Of a DNA stretch of 64,000 bases, positions 48,084-57,031 are shown in pieces; the first letter of the stretch is position 1; each line of letters opens with the position of its first letter. A program made the position numbers and the translations under genes. The notes beneath the pieces are model-generated. The model worked only from the letters and a program-made list of their open reading frames with translations, did not search any database and had not been told where the DNA came from. Source of the stretch: Nocardia cyriacigeorgica (GTDB taxonomy: Bacteria > Actinomycetota > Actinomycetes > Mycobacteriales > Mycobacteriaceae); NCBI RefSeq assembly GCF_010858045.1, contig NZ_JAAGVC010000003.1, forward strand, positions 179,633 through 243,632. Direction: 5' to 3'.

Positions 48084-51000
48084 TCAGGAAGTCAGGACCG
48101 TCGTCGAATCGAGCAGGTACTGCGACAGCCCGCTCTCGAGGCAACGCCCGGCCGCCGGGGCCCGGATCCGCTCGGCCTCATCGACATCCCCGGTCGCGCT
48201 GAGTACAGCGCTCAGCAGTAACGTCGCCCCCAGCGCAGCCAGCGGACGGCGGCCGGGATCGATAGCGGCGGCGAGCGCGCGTGCCCGCGCGGCGGCTTCG
48301 TCACCGCGATCTCGCAGCAGTAGCAACCGGATCGCCGAATCCTCGTCCAATTCGGCTGTGACAGTGGCTATTCCGTCGCCACAGTCGAGCGATCGGGGCC
48401 GCAGCAACTGGCGGGCCGACGTCTCCGGGACGCCGAAACCGAGCCGGATGCGCTCAGTGCGTAGCCGGGCCGCCAGGCGCGCCAGCCCCAGCAGTTCGGC
48501 CTGCCGCATCCCCTCCGCGAGCCGCAAGACCGCGGCATCGAGGTCACCGTGCGCGGCTTCGACCCGGGCAGCGGTGGCATAGGTCGCGATCATCACATCG
48601 ACCAGACCGCCGCCCTCGGCGGCCAATTCGCGGAAGTCGGGCAGCAAGCGCAGGGCGCCGTCGACGTCGCCGCTGTAGTAGCGCAGTTCGCTGAGCAGCG
48701 CGCCGGCGATCCTGGCCGCATGTGAGCGCGGGCCCATCGTCTCGACCGCCAACTCGAAGGCCGCATCGAACGACGCGAACGCGGCGGGAATATCGAGTTG
48801 CTCGCGCGCGGCGATCGCGGTGGCGCAGCGGCCGTACACTCGCACGAACGGGCCGGTCGCTTCGTGATACGGCCTCACCCAGAGCTGGCGCCGCCGGGCC
48901 GCGTCGAACTCGAAACGGTAGATCGAGGCGAAGGAGTCGATATTGCCCGCCACTCCGGTGACTCGCGGCGGGAAATCATCGGGCCGCGACAGCACATCGG
49001 CGAGCAAGCCGTCGATCTTGCCGAGACGGTCGTTGAAAATCTCGGCGACACTGTCGATCACGGCGGCTTCCGCGCGCAGGTCGGCGATCTCGGACTCGCT
49101 CGCCGACGTCTGGTCCAGGGCGGCGGTGAACCGTGCGAGCGAGACCGCGGCCGGCGTGCTCGGGCGCCGTAGCACCAGATTCACCCAGGCGATCCACAGC
49201 TGAATGCGCGGCCGGGACGCGATCGCGGACGCCGGGAGCTTGCCGAGAATGCCGAGCAACGTGGTCATCTTGGCGTGTTCGAGCAGATCGGTGGCGCCCT
49301 GTTCGACGAGCTCGACCGCATGCCAGGGGTCCCCGGCGGCGAGCGCATGATCGACCGCCTCGTTCAGTAGATCGTGGCGGGCGAACCACGCCGCGGCGCG
49401 CAGGTGCAGCGCGTCGATGTCGTGCGGTGGGCGATCGCGCGCGAGACGCCGACGCAGGTATCCGGCGAAGAGCTGGTGATATCGATACCACTGGCGATCC
49501 GGTCCCACCCGTTCCAGGAACAGGCCGCGGTGCTCGATGTCGGCCAGGGTCGCCGCCGCGCCCTCGGAACCGGTGAGCGCGGTGGCCAGGCCACCGCACA
49601 GCCGGTCACAGATGGCGGTGGTGGTGAGGAATTCGACGGTGGCCTCGTCGAGCCCGTCGAGGACGTTCTCGGCGAGATAATCGCCGATGTCGGCATGCTC
49701 GGTCAGCGCGGTGAGCAGCTGGGCGGGGTCGTCTCCGGCGCGCAACGACAGCACCGCCAACTGCAGCGCGACCGCCCACCCGTCGGTGGTGTCGGTCAGC
49801 GCCTCGATATCGAGCGCCGGTCGCAGGCAGCCTTCCTCGGCCAGCAGGGCCCGTACTTCATCGGCATCGAAACGCAAAGCGTCGGTATCGATCTCGACCA
49901 GCTCCCCGCTCAATCGCAGCCGGCTCAGCGGCAGGTCGGCGGTGGAGGTGCTGGTGAGCACCAGCGGCAGATGATGGCAGCCGTGCTCGAGCAGGAAACG
50001 CAGCGCGGCGACCGTTTCCGGCGCGGTGACCCGCTGCCAGTCGTCGAGCACCAGCGTCAGCTGATCGTCGGCGCCGTGCGACCGGTTGATCAGGGCGGTC
50101 AGGACGTGGCGGGTGGGATCGTCGGGATGCTGTTCGAGCAGCTGTGCCAATTCGGCGGCCAGCGCCGGCCGTGGCAGGCGAATCGCCTCGACGAGATGTT
50201 CGAGAAACCAGACCGGGTTGTCGTCGTCGCTGTCGACGGTCAGCCAGGCCACCGCGCCGCCCGCCTCACAGACTTCGTCGCGCCAGCGCGCGGCCAGGGT
50301 GGTCTTGCCGAATCCGCTGGGCGCGTGGATCAGCGTCACCCGCTTGCCGTGGCCCGAGCGGAGCCGGTCCAGCAGCCGCTTCCTGATGATGGGCGAGCGC
50401 GCCGAGGTCGGCGGCCGGTATTTCGTGGCCGGGGTCGGGGGAGCGGTGCTGCGTCCGCGCGGGTGTGTCGTATGCGTGGCGGTGGCGATCCGGGGTGTGG
50501 TGGCCGGTGGCAGCGGCAGCTCGTCGACGGGCAGGTCGTGTCGGCGTTGGATGCCGCGCAGGTGTTCACCGAGTGCGGCGGCGGATTCGAATCGCTCGGC
50601 CGGTCGACGGGCCATGGCCTGCTCGATCGCTGCGGACACGTCCTCGGGAATGCCCTGGCGGCGTAGGTCGGGCACCGGCTGCGCGGCCACCCGAAGGAAA
50701 TGCGCCAGCACCTGTTCGCCTTCGCGCCGCTCATAGGCCACATGGCCGGTCAACGCGCAGAACAGCGTGGCGCCGAGGCCGTAGATGTCGGAGGCGACGG
50801 TGGGCGCCTCGCCTTCCAGGATCTCCGGCGCGGTGAAGGCCGGTGAGCCGGTGATGATCCCGGCCGCGGTCTGGAAGTCGCCGGCCGGGCGGGCGATACC
50901 GAAATCCGACAGCTGTGGCTCGCCGTAATCGGTGAGCAGGATATTGCCCGGCTTCACATCACGGTGCAGGGTGCCGACTCGATGAGCGGCCTCGAGCGCA

Positions 51001-51398
51001 CCGGCGATCTTGACGCCGACGGCCAAGACCTCGGTCCAGTCGAGCGGCCCGGAATCGCGGATGCGCCGTTCCAGCGAGCCGTGCCCGTGATAGGGCATCA
51101 CGAGGTAGGGGTGGCCGCCGGTGGTGGTGCCGACCTGGAAGACGTCGACGATGTGCGGATGCCCCGACAGTTGCCCCATCGCGCGTTGTTCGCGCAGGAA
51201 TCGTTGCAGATTCTCGGCGGCCAGATCCGAGGTGAGGACCTTGACCGCGACGACCCGGTTCAACTCGGATTGGGTGCACCGGTACACCACGCCGAAGCCG
51301 CCCCGCCCGATCTCTTCGGCCTGCTCGAGGCCTTCGGTATTCAGTTCCGCGATGATCCCGGCAGCTCGGTTGCGCTGGGTCGGCGGCAGGTCGGCCAT
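48084..51398 (-). CDS. pknK: PknK-like serine/threonine kinase with MalT-type ATPase domain
   Basis: Protein of 1104 residues. The kinase domain covers about 25-285, with GRGGFGVVY (P-loop), catalytic K53, HRDVKP with D147 and DFG at 165-167. A proline/threonine-rich linker (about 300-335) leads to an AAA/STAND ATPase with Walker A APSGFGKTT at 359-367. A long all-helical TPR-like region fills about 620-1104. The length and layout match PknK of Mycobacterium tuberculosis (about 1110 residues). Unlike many MalT-like regulators it has no C-terminal LuxR helix-turn-helix. The ATG at 51398 has only a weak CGAGG-like site. It probably phosphorylates a transcription factor in response to growth or stress. 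Confidence 0.9.
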   Translation of the reverse strand: MADLPPTQRNRAAGIIAELNTEGLEQAEEIGRGGFGVVYRCTQSELNRVVAVKVLTSDLAAENLQRFLREQRAMGQLSGHPHIVDVFQVGTTTGGHPYLVMPYHGHGSLERRIRDSGPLDWTEVLAVGVKIAGALEAAHRVGTLHRDVKPGNILLTDYGEPQLSDFGIARPAGDFQTAAGIITGSPAFTAPEILEGEAPTVASDIYGLGATLFCALTGHVAYERREGEQVLAHFLRVAAQPVPDLRRQGIPEDVSAAIEQAMARRPAERFESAAALGEHLRGIQRRHDLPVDELPLPPATTPRIATATHTTHPRGRSTAPPTPATKYRPPTSARSPIIRKRLLDRLRSGHGKRVTLIHAPSGFGKTTLAARWRDEVCEAGGAVAWLTVDSDDDNPVWFLEHLVEAIRLPRPALAAELAQLLEQHPDDPTRHVLTALINRSHGADDQLTLVLDDWQRVTAPETVAALRFLLEHGCHHLPLVLTSTSTADLPLSRLRLSGELVEIDTDALRFDADEVRALLAEEGCLRPALDIEALTDTTDGWAVALQLAVLSLRAGDDPAQLLTALTEHADIGDYLAENVLDGLDEATVEFLTTTAICDRLCGGLATALTGSEGAAATLADIEHRGLFLERVGPDRQWYRYHQLFAGYLRRRLARDRPPHDIDALHLRAAAWFARHDLLNEAVDHALAAGDPWHAVELVEQGATDLLEHAKMTTLLGILGKLPASAIASRPRIQLWIAWVNLVLRRPSTPAAVSLARFTAALDQTSASESEIADLRAEAAVIDSVAEIFNDRLGKIDGLLADVLSRPDDFPPRVTGVAGNIDSFASIYRFEFDAARRRQLWVRPYHEATGPFVRVYGRCATAIAAREQLDIPAAFASFDAAFELAVETMGPRSHAARIAGALLSELRYYSGDVDGALRLLPDFRELAAEGGGLVDVMIATYATAARVEAAHGDLDAAVLRLAEGMRQAELLGLARLAARLRTERIRLGFGVPETSARQLLRPRSLDCGDGIATVTAELDEDSAIRLLLLRDRGDEAAARARALAAAIDPGRRPLAALGATLLLSAVLSATGDVDEAERIRAPAAGRCLESGLSQYLLDSTTVLTS

Positions 51399-51542
51399 CG
51401 TCGGCCTCGATTCTTCGCGAACCAGGGACGTCCCCGCGTGCGGGGCCTGACTCGAGAATAACCCGCCGATCAGGCGCTGAGGCGGATCAGCGGCTGGGCT
51501 CGGCGGGGCGGTCGCTCCTGTTGCCTGCGTCTGCCGTGCGGT

Positions 51543-52019
51543 TCACGCCGACGGAGCCCACATGTTCGACAGCAGCCGATGGCTGGGTGTGTCGGCCAGC
51601 GATTGCGAGGATTCGTAGATGCGGACGTATCCGGTGGCGGTGATGCGCCAGACCCCGTCGGGATCGCGGCGATACCGGTCGGAGTAGTAGCCGGAGCCGC
51701 GGATGAGCACACCGTAGTCGGTGGCGATGACGGTATCTTCGAACAACCAGCTGCCGGTGGCGTCCTCGCCGTCGACGCTGATCTCCGGGTGGTTGGCGAC
51801 ATGCGTGGTGACGATGCCCGGGCCCATATTGTCGCGCAGGAATCCGACGACGGCCTCGCGCCCGTTCAGCACCAGCGGCTCACCCAGCGCATGGGTGCCG
51901 TAGCGGCCCTCGACATTGTGGGCGAGGGTCTCGCCGAACTCGTCCCACAGCTTCAGATCGAGCGTGCGGAAGTACTTGTACTTGAGCGCGCGAATGGCTT
52001 CGACTGCCACCAGGTCCAT
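51543..52019 (-). CDS. SnoaL-like (NTF2-fold) protein, copy 1
   Basis: Protein of 158 residues with an N-terminal helix (IRALKYKYFRTLDLKLWDEF) and a cone-shaped beta sheet, as in SnoaL and ketosteroid isomerase-like proteins. A conserved W in SWLFEDTVI and late LADTPSHRLL are typical. The ATG at 52019 was chosen over a frame start 30 bases upstream. A KstR-like box lies 34 bases before it. Function unknown; an isomerase or hydrolase-like role in lipid breakdown is possible. Confidence 0.72.
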   Translation of the reverse strand: MDLVAVEAIRALKYKYFRTLDLKLWDEFGETLAHNVEGRYGTHALGEPLVLNGREAVVGFLRDNMGPGIVTTHVANHPEISVDGEDATGSWLFEDTVIATDYGVLIRGSGYYSDRYRRDPDGVWRITATGYVRIYESSQSLADTPSHRLLSNMWAPSA

Positions 52020-52052
52020 CGCTCGAGCCTGACACGGCGCACGCGGCAAAAC

Positions 52053-52066
52053 AAGAACATGTTACA
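52053..52066 (-). promoter_or_regulatory. KstR-like operator before SnoaL-like gene
   Basis: On the minus strand TGTAACATGTTCTT, fitting TnnAACnnGTTnn. It lies 34 bases before the start at 52019 and shares AACAyGTTCTT with the boxes at 39619-39632 and 46273-46286. Confidence 0.55.
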
Positions 52067-52112
52067 AATTCGGGGTGACGAATTCGGGCGCGCGGTGCGT
52101 GGCCGGTTCCGC

Positions 52113-52538
52113 TCAGGTGAAGGCCTGCTCCAGTCCCTCGAACCACGCCGAATCCTCCACCAGGCGGCTGCTGCGCCAGCCGTCGGCGGTCCGGACGAGA
52201 TCGTGGTTGTACCAGCCGCCGCAGAAGAACTGTTTGCCGGTCGAGACGATCATCGGGTTGAAGAACATCGCCCGCACCCGAGCCTGATCGCCGTCGAGCG
52301 CGACGTCGATATTGGAGACGAAATGCTGGGTGCGGGAGAACAATTCGAGCGCCACCGACAGTTGCGACACCACGGTGTCCAGATCGCCGCTCGGCCCGCC
52401 CGCGGTGGTGTAGTCGATGTGGGCGTCCGGGGTGAACACCGTGCGGTAGAGCTGCCAGTCCTTGGTGTCGACGGCATGCGCGTAGCGGGTGAGCAGGTCG
52501 CCGATGGCGATCCGATCCGCGATCGTCTGTAGATCCAT
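52113..52538 (-). CDS. SnoaL-like (NTF2-fold) protein, copy 2
   Basis: Protein of 141 residues starting MDLQTIADRIAIGDLLTRY, a common SnoaL_4 beginning; AVDTKDWQLYRTVFTPDA and VSNIDVALDG follow. The GAGGG site is directly before the ATG at 52538. A longer form from GTG at 52556 is possible. It lies upstream of copy 1 (93-base gap) on the same strand. Function unknown. Confidence 0.75.
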   Translation of the reverse strand: MDLQTIADRIAIGDLLTRYAHAVDTKDWQLYRTVFTPDAHIDYTTAGGPSGDLDTVVSQLSVALELFSRTQHFVSNIDVALDGDQARVRAMFFNPMIVSTGKQFFCGGWYNHDLVRTADGWRSSRLVEDSAWFEGLEQAFT

Positions 52539-52642
52539 CCCTCGATATAAGCGCACGAGGGCACCCCGGGGGAGCCGAATCCGTCGGTTGCCCCGTCGGC
52601 CCGGGTATCTGCCGGCGATGGCTCAGGCGCCGGCCAAGCCGG

Positions 52643-53095
52643 CTAGGCGGCGCAGAACTCGTTGCCTTCCGGATCGAGCATGATCCACCAGTGCCCGGCA
52701 GGCCCGCGGTCGAACTCCTGAACCCGGGTGGCACCGAGGCCTTCGAGCCGCTGCACGAGTTCCTCGAGGCTCGCTGGTGCGCTGTGCACGTCGATGTGCA
52801 GGCGGTTCTTCACGGTCTTGGCCTCAGGGACGTCCTGGAACAGCAGCCGTCTGCCCTGGCCGACGCCGCTGACCGGGTCGAACGGATCGTCGGGGTGCCG
52901 GATCGCGGCGTAACCACGGAAGGTCTTGCGGCCGTGATGCTCGCGCACCGCGGCTTCCGGGAGCTGGCCGGCGGCCAGCAGCCGGTCGACGAGGTCGCTG
53001 GGATCCTCGACCTCGTATTCGAGCGCCGCGGCCCAGAAATCGGCCAGCGTGGCCGCATCGCGGCTATCGATGACGAGCTTCCAATTCACTGCCAT
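52643..53095 (-). CDS. VOC-family (glyoxalase-like) protein
   Basis: Protein of 150 residues with two VOC half-domains: WKLVIDSRDAATLADFWAAALEY and the C-terminal WWIMLDPEGNEFC. The ATG at 53095 is seven bases after AGGA; the ATG at 53101 is too close. No substrate can be assigned. It is followed by no obvious partner. Confidence 0.72.
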   Translation of the reverse strand: MAVNWKLVIDSRDAATLADFWAAALEYEVEDPSDLVDRLLAAGQLPEAAVREHHGRKTFRGYAAIRHPDDPFDPVSGVGQGRRLLFQDVPEAKTVKNRLHIDVHSAPASLEELVQRLEGLGATRVQEFDRGPAGHWWIMLDPEGNEFCAA

Positions 53096-53156
53096 GGGCA
53101 TGTCCTATCATCGGCCGCCGACAGCCTCGGCCTGCCTCGATCCGGCACCGACGACG

Positions 53157-53627
53157 TCATTCGTCGATGACCTGCGTACCCGCCAGCCTGTCGTGCCAGC
53201 CCTGCTTGCTCGGGCTCGAACTGATCGTGACCGCGATCGCGATCGCGGCGATGAACCACAGGATCGGGCCGACCCAGGGGATCAGGTTCAGCAGCATGTA
53301 GGCATTGCGCAGCGCGGAATCCTTGACGCTCGGCTTCGGTGCGCCCCCGGACCCGTTGACGTGCAGTCCGAGAATCTTCTTGCCCGGCGTCGACCCGCTC
53401 GCCACCTCGAAGACGAGGAAGTACAGGAAGCCGAAACCGGCGCCGGGCAGGATGGATACCCAGTCGGGGGTGTCCCATGCCATGTTCAGTAGCCAGAAGA
53501 AGATCGCGCCGATGATCGCGGCGAGGATCCAGTCGATGAAACGGGCTGCGGCGCGTTTGCCGAGTCCGCCGGGAGTGACCCCGGCAGCCGAACCGAGCCG
53601 AGGATCGTATCCACCTGCACTCACCAT
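53157..53627 (-). CDS. RDD-family membrane protein
   Basis: Protein of 156 residues. The RDD pattern is seen: RAAARFIDWIL in the first membrane helix, GSTPGKKILGL in the second region and QGWHDRLAGTQV at the end. Three hydrophobic segments. The ATG at 53627 follows AAGGAG. Members may act in ion transport or osmoprotection; role here unknown. Confidence 0.8.
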   Translation of the reverse strand: MVSAGGYDPRLGSAAGVTPGGLGKRAAARFIDWILAAIIGAIFFWLLNMAWDTPDWVSILPGAGFGFLYFLVFEVASGSTPGKKILGLHVNGSGGAPKPSVKDSALRNAYMLLNLIPWVGPILWFIAAIAIAVTISSSPSKQGWHDRLAGTQVIDE

Positions 53628-53918
53628 GGTTACTCCTTCTGAAAAGTAGTTCCACTTGTCCGGAGTGTGTCGCACCGCCCGTCGGGTGGCCGCTCCAACG
53701 ATCTCACAATCTCGGGCGGCAGCGGCGAATTAGCTGAAATGTGGCTAGAGTAGATGTGAGCCGCGGCGCGGTGCAGGGGGCGGAGACCGGTCGGCACCCC
53801 CTACGGCACGGCCCGGCGTTGCGCGAATCCCTGTGAACTCCTGCCCTGCTGTGGGATTCGCGCTCACGCATGGCGTTCGGTGGTCAGGTCGGTACTGGAT
53901 TTCGAGGAAAGGACAACG

Positions 53919-54239
53919 ATGCAGATGCGCTCACAGTCGGCTGTGCTGGAATTCGTCGACGAAGTGACGGTCCGGTACGGCTCGCTCGACACGTACTTCA
54001 CCCGCATGCGGGCCGAACTCGATGACGAGCCAACGGTCGTCCTGCCCGCCCTCACCGACACACCGACCGCGCCGACGGCGTGGGCGGCAGTGCCGCGCGA
54101 GGAACCGGTTGCGAATACCGACGGATGCGGACGAGTACGCGGCTGCGGACATGCCGAAGATGAGTCTGCGCAGGAGCCGGTTGCCAAGGGCCGCAAGGGT
54201 ACTGCCACCGTCTGGGGTCGCCTATGGGGGCGGAGTTAG
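53919..54239 (+). CDS. Small hypothetical protein
   Basis: Protein of 106 residues starting MQMRSQSAVLEFVDEVTVRYGSLD. The first 45 residues look like an amphipathic helical module; the rest is low-complexity with a Cys pair in GCGRVRGCG. No signal peptide or membrane segment. The ATG follows GAAAGGA by seven bases. No family recognised. Confidence 0.5.
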   Translation: MQMRSQSAVLEFVDEVTVRYGSLDTYFTRMRAELDDEPTVVLPALTDTPTAPTAWAAVPREEPVANTDGCGRVRGCGHAEDESAQEPVAKGRKGTATVWGRLWGRS

Positions 54240-54338
54240 CCCACCCACCTATCCACGACGGGATCGGCGACGAATGTCGTAGCAGGTTCGCACCGCCGAG
54301 GCGCGACGACAACGCTGGTACTTCGTGGAGGGTATGAC

Positions 54339-54833
54339 ATGTTCCGCTCGCGCGGCATCGCTCGGATCGCCGCCATCATCGCGATAACGATCGGTGTCCT
54401 CGCGGGGGCCGGGTTCGCCCCGGCCGCCGCGGAATACGGGGGAGTCCTCGCCATCGAGGACGTCACCTTCGTGCACTCGCCCGATGCCGCCGATGACAGC
54501 GGCGGAACCCTCGAAGTCACCGTCACCTACAGCTGCGCCGACGGCGAAGCCGACAGCCTGCACGTGTACGCCTATCAGGGCACACAGTCGCCGAGCGACG
54601 CCCCCGCAGGCGCACCGCACGGACCCGGCTACGACTACGACATCATCTGCGACTCGGTATCCCGCCGCAAAACCGTCGCGATCGACCCGCCGTGGCACGG
54701 AACCGGCTCGGATACCCGTCATTTCACCAACGGCGCACAAGGCCGGGTCACCGCGGAACTGCGCCGCGGAACCACCACCACCCGGCACGCCACCGGCTGC
54801 TTCGAATGGAACGACCCGACCGCGCGCAGATGA
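54339..54833 (+). CDS. Secreted hypothetical protein
   Basis: Protein of 164 residues with a signal peptide (about 1-31; basic RSRG start, hydrophobic IAAIIAITIGVLAG, then PAAAE). The mature part is beta-rich and has three cysteines (YSCADGE, IICDSV, TGCFEW). The ATG at 54339 follows GGAGGG. No family recognised; it may be a cell-surface or extracellular protein. Confidence 0.65.
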   Translation: MFRSRGIARIAAIIAITIGVLAGAGFAPAAAEYGGVLAIEDVTFVHSPDAADDSGGTLEVTVTYSCADGEADSLHVYAYQGTQSPSDAPAGAPHGPGYDYDIICDSVSRRKTVAIDPPWHGTGSDTRHFTNGAQGRVTAELRRGTTTTRHATGCFEWNDPTARR

Positions 54834-54920
54834 GCCTTGCATGCCGGTGTCGCGACCCGATCGCCCGGCGGTGCGCAGATCGACAGGGGGCGTGCGGCCG
54901 CCGACACTGCCACGCGCGGA

Positions 54921-55478
54921 TCACGGTGATGTCGCGTCCTCGGGCGGGTAGGTGAGCCGCGTTCCCTCGGCCCGCGCGAACGAGGTGAGCGTATGGCGGC
55001 GCCGACTGGTCGCCGACATGATCTCGACGACGGGCACATCCCGCACGGTGAGCGCGTCGGCGACCAGCGAACGATGGCACCGCCAGGGCACGGCCTCGGC
55101 GCACATGATCGCGGTGCGCTCTTCCCGGGCCAGACGCATGAGTTCGCTGAGCGCGTCCTCGAATTCAGTGGTCTGCATGTAGTCGGCGTAACCACGGAAA
55201 CTCGTGTTCCGCCACCCGGTGTTCGGCGAATCCTTCCTGGAATGGCGCAGCCCGCCGAGCCCTGCCAGATGTGTGTAGCCGATACCGGCGTCGAGCAGGC
55301 TCACCGCCAAATCGTCGCTGTTGAACTGCGGATTGTGCCGGGAACGCGGAATCGTGCGAATGTCGGCGAGACGGCGAATGCCATAGCCGCGCAACAGTGC
55401 CACGAAATCCTCGATCGACATCGTGGAATGCCCGACGGTGTAGACCGCGCCGTCGGGTAGCTCGCGCTCCGCACCCAC
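54921..55478 (-). CDS. DUF488-family protein
   Basis: Protein of 185 residues with VYTVGHSTMSIEDF, DIRTIPRSRHNPQF and CAEAVPWRCHRSLVADAL, the DUF488 hallmarks (conserved Cys and His late). The family is of unknown activity. The GTG at 55478 starts two bases after the betA stop, so it is the fourth member of the betT-betB-betA operon by spacing. Confidence 0.82.
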   Translation of the reverse strand: MGAERELPDGAVYTVGHSTMSIEDFVALLRGYGIRRLADIRTIPRSRHNPQFNSDDLAVSLLDAGIGYTHLAGLGGLRHSRKDSPNTGWRNTSFRGYADYMQTTEFEDALSELMRLAREERTAIMCAEAVPWRCHRSLVADALTVRDVPVVEIMSATSRRRHTLTSFARAEGTRLTYPPEDATSP

Positions 55479-55480
55479 GG

Positions 55481-57031
55481 CTAGCGCGCAGCGGCGACGA
55501 GTTCGGCGCAGCGCTCACCGACCAGCATCACCGTGATGTTGGGGTTGACTGTCGTGTGCGCGGGGAAAACCGACGCATCCGCGACCCGCAAACCGTCCAC
55601 GCCCTTGACCCGCAGCTGCGGATCCAGCGGGCTCAACGGGTCGTCCTCGGCGCCCATCCGCACCGTCCCCGCCGGGTGATAGACCGTGTTGTGCGTCCGG
55701 CGGATGTAGTCGGCGAGTTCGGCATCGGAGCTGGTGCCGGGGCCCGGATACAGCTCGCGCGCCACCCATGACGCCAGCGGCGCGGTCGCCGCGATCTCGC
55801 GGGCCTTGCGCAATCCGGCGATCATCACGCGCATGTCATGACCCTCGGCGTCGGTGAAATAGCGCGGATCCACCCGCGGCTTGTCGCGGAAATCGCGGGA
55901 GCGCAGCCGCACCGTACCCCTCGACCGGGCATGGGTGACGTTGGGAGTGAGGCAGAAGGTGTTCTCGGCGGTGGGGTAGCCCTGGCGCACGGTGTGCATA
56001 TCGAACGGCACGCTGCCGTAATGCATCATCAGGTCCGGCCGGTCGAGCCCGTCGACGGTCGTGGTGAAGATGCCGGCCTCCCACCACTGGGTCGAGCTGG
56101 TCACCATCGGGCGTGTCGTCTCGAAGCCGATCACGCCCTCCGGGTGATCCTGGAGATGGGCGCCCACACCGGGGGAGTCGACCAGCACCTCGATGCCGTT
56201 GGCCCGCAGATGATCCGCCGGCCCGATGCCGGAGAGCATCAGCAGTTTCGGCGAGTCGATCGCACCGGCGGAGACGATGATCTCGCGGCCGGCCGTCACC
56301 CGGGTCGTGCGGCCGAAGGCATTGTCGGTGATCTCCACCGCCACGGCCCGGCCACCGTCGAGCACGATGGCCTTGGCCCACGCGCCGGTCCGGACGGTCA
56401 GATTCGGCCGGTCGAGGACCGGGTGCAGATAACTGACCGAGGACGAGGCGCGAGTGCCGTCGGCTCGGCGATTGATCTGAAAGAAGTTGGCGCCGTTGAT
56501 CACCGTGGTTCCGGTATTGAACTCCGCACGCGGAATACCGAGGGCCTCGCAGGCGTCCAGGAGCGCGACCCCGCACGGATCATTCGGCGGCACGGTCATG
56601 ATGTGCACCGGCCCGCCGCGCCCGTGATGATCGCCGGGTGCGTCGTTGGTCTCGATCCGGCTGTAGAGCCGATACACCGAATCCGCGCCCCAGCCGGTGC
56701 AGCCGTGCTCACGTTCCCACGAATCGAGGTCCTCGCGCGGTGCCCAGAACGCGATACAGCTGTTGTGCGAGGAGCATCCGCCGAGCACCTTCGCCCGGGC
56801 ATGGCGCATGAACGAATTGCCGTTCTCCTGCGGCTCGATCGGATAGTCCCAGTCGTAGCCCGATTCGAGCAGCTCCATCCAGCGGTCCAGCCGCAGAATC
56901 GCCTCGTCGCCGACGTCGCTCGGCCCCGCCTCGAGCAGGCACACCGTCACCGCCGGGTCCTCGGACAGCCGTGCCGCGACAGCCGCTCCGGCCGACCCGC
57001 CACCGACGACCACATAATCGTATTCGCTCAC
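55481..57031 (-). CDS. betA: GMC-family choline dehydrogenase
   Basis: FAD-dependent oxidoreductase of 516 residues. The dinucleotide motif is VVVGGGSAGAAVAARL at the N terminus; ALGGCSSHN and the late YHPAGTVRMG and NPNITVM give the GMC active-site His and Asn. Choline is the likely substrate because betB and betT sit upstream. The GTG at 57031 overlaps the betB stop (GTGA). It oxidises choline to betaine aldehyde. Confidence 0.88.
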   Translation of the reverse strand: MSEYDYVVVGGGSAGAAVAARLSEDPAVTVCLLEAGPSDVGDEAILRLDRWMELLESGYDWDYPIEPQENGNSFMRHARAKVLGGCSSHNSCIAFWAPREDLDSWEREHGCTGWGADSVYRLYSRIETNDAPGDHHGRGGPVHIMTVPPNDPCGVALLDACEALGIPRAEFNTGTTVINGANFFQINRRADGTRASSSVSYLHPVLDRPNLTVRTGAWAKAIVLDGGRAVAVEITDNAFGRTTRVTAGREIIVSAGAIDSPKLLMLSGIGPADHLRANGIEVLVDSPGVGAHLQDHPEGVIGFETTRPMVTSSTQWWEAGIFTTTVDGLDRPDLMMHYGSVPFDMHTVRQGYPTAENTFCLTPNVTHARSRGTVRLRSRDFRDKPRVDPRYFTDAEGHDMRVMIAGLRKAREIAATAPLASWVARELYPGPGTSSDAELADYIRRTHNTVYHPAGTVRMGAEDDPLSPLDPQLRVKGVDGLRVADASVFPAHTTVNPNITVMLVGERCAELVAAAR

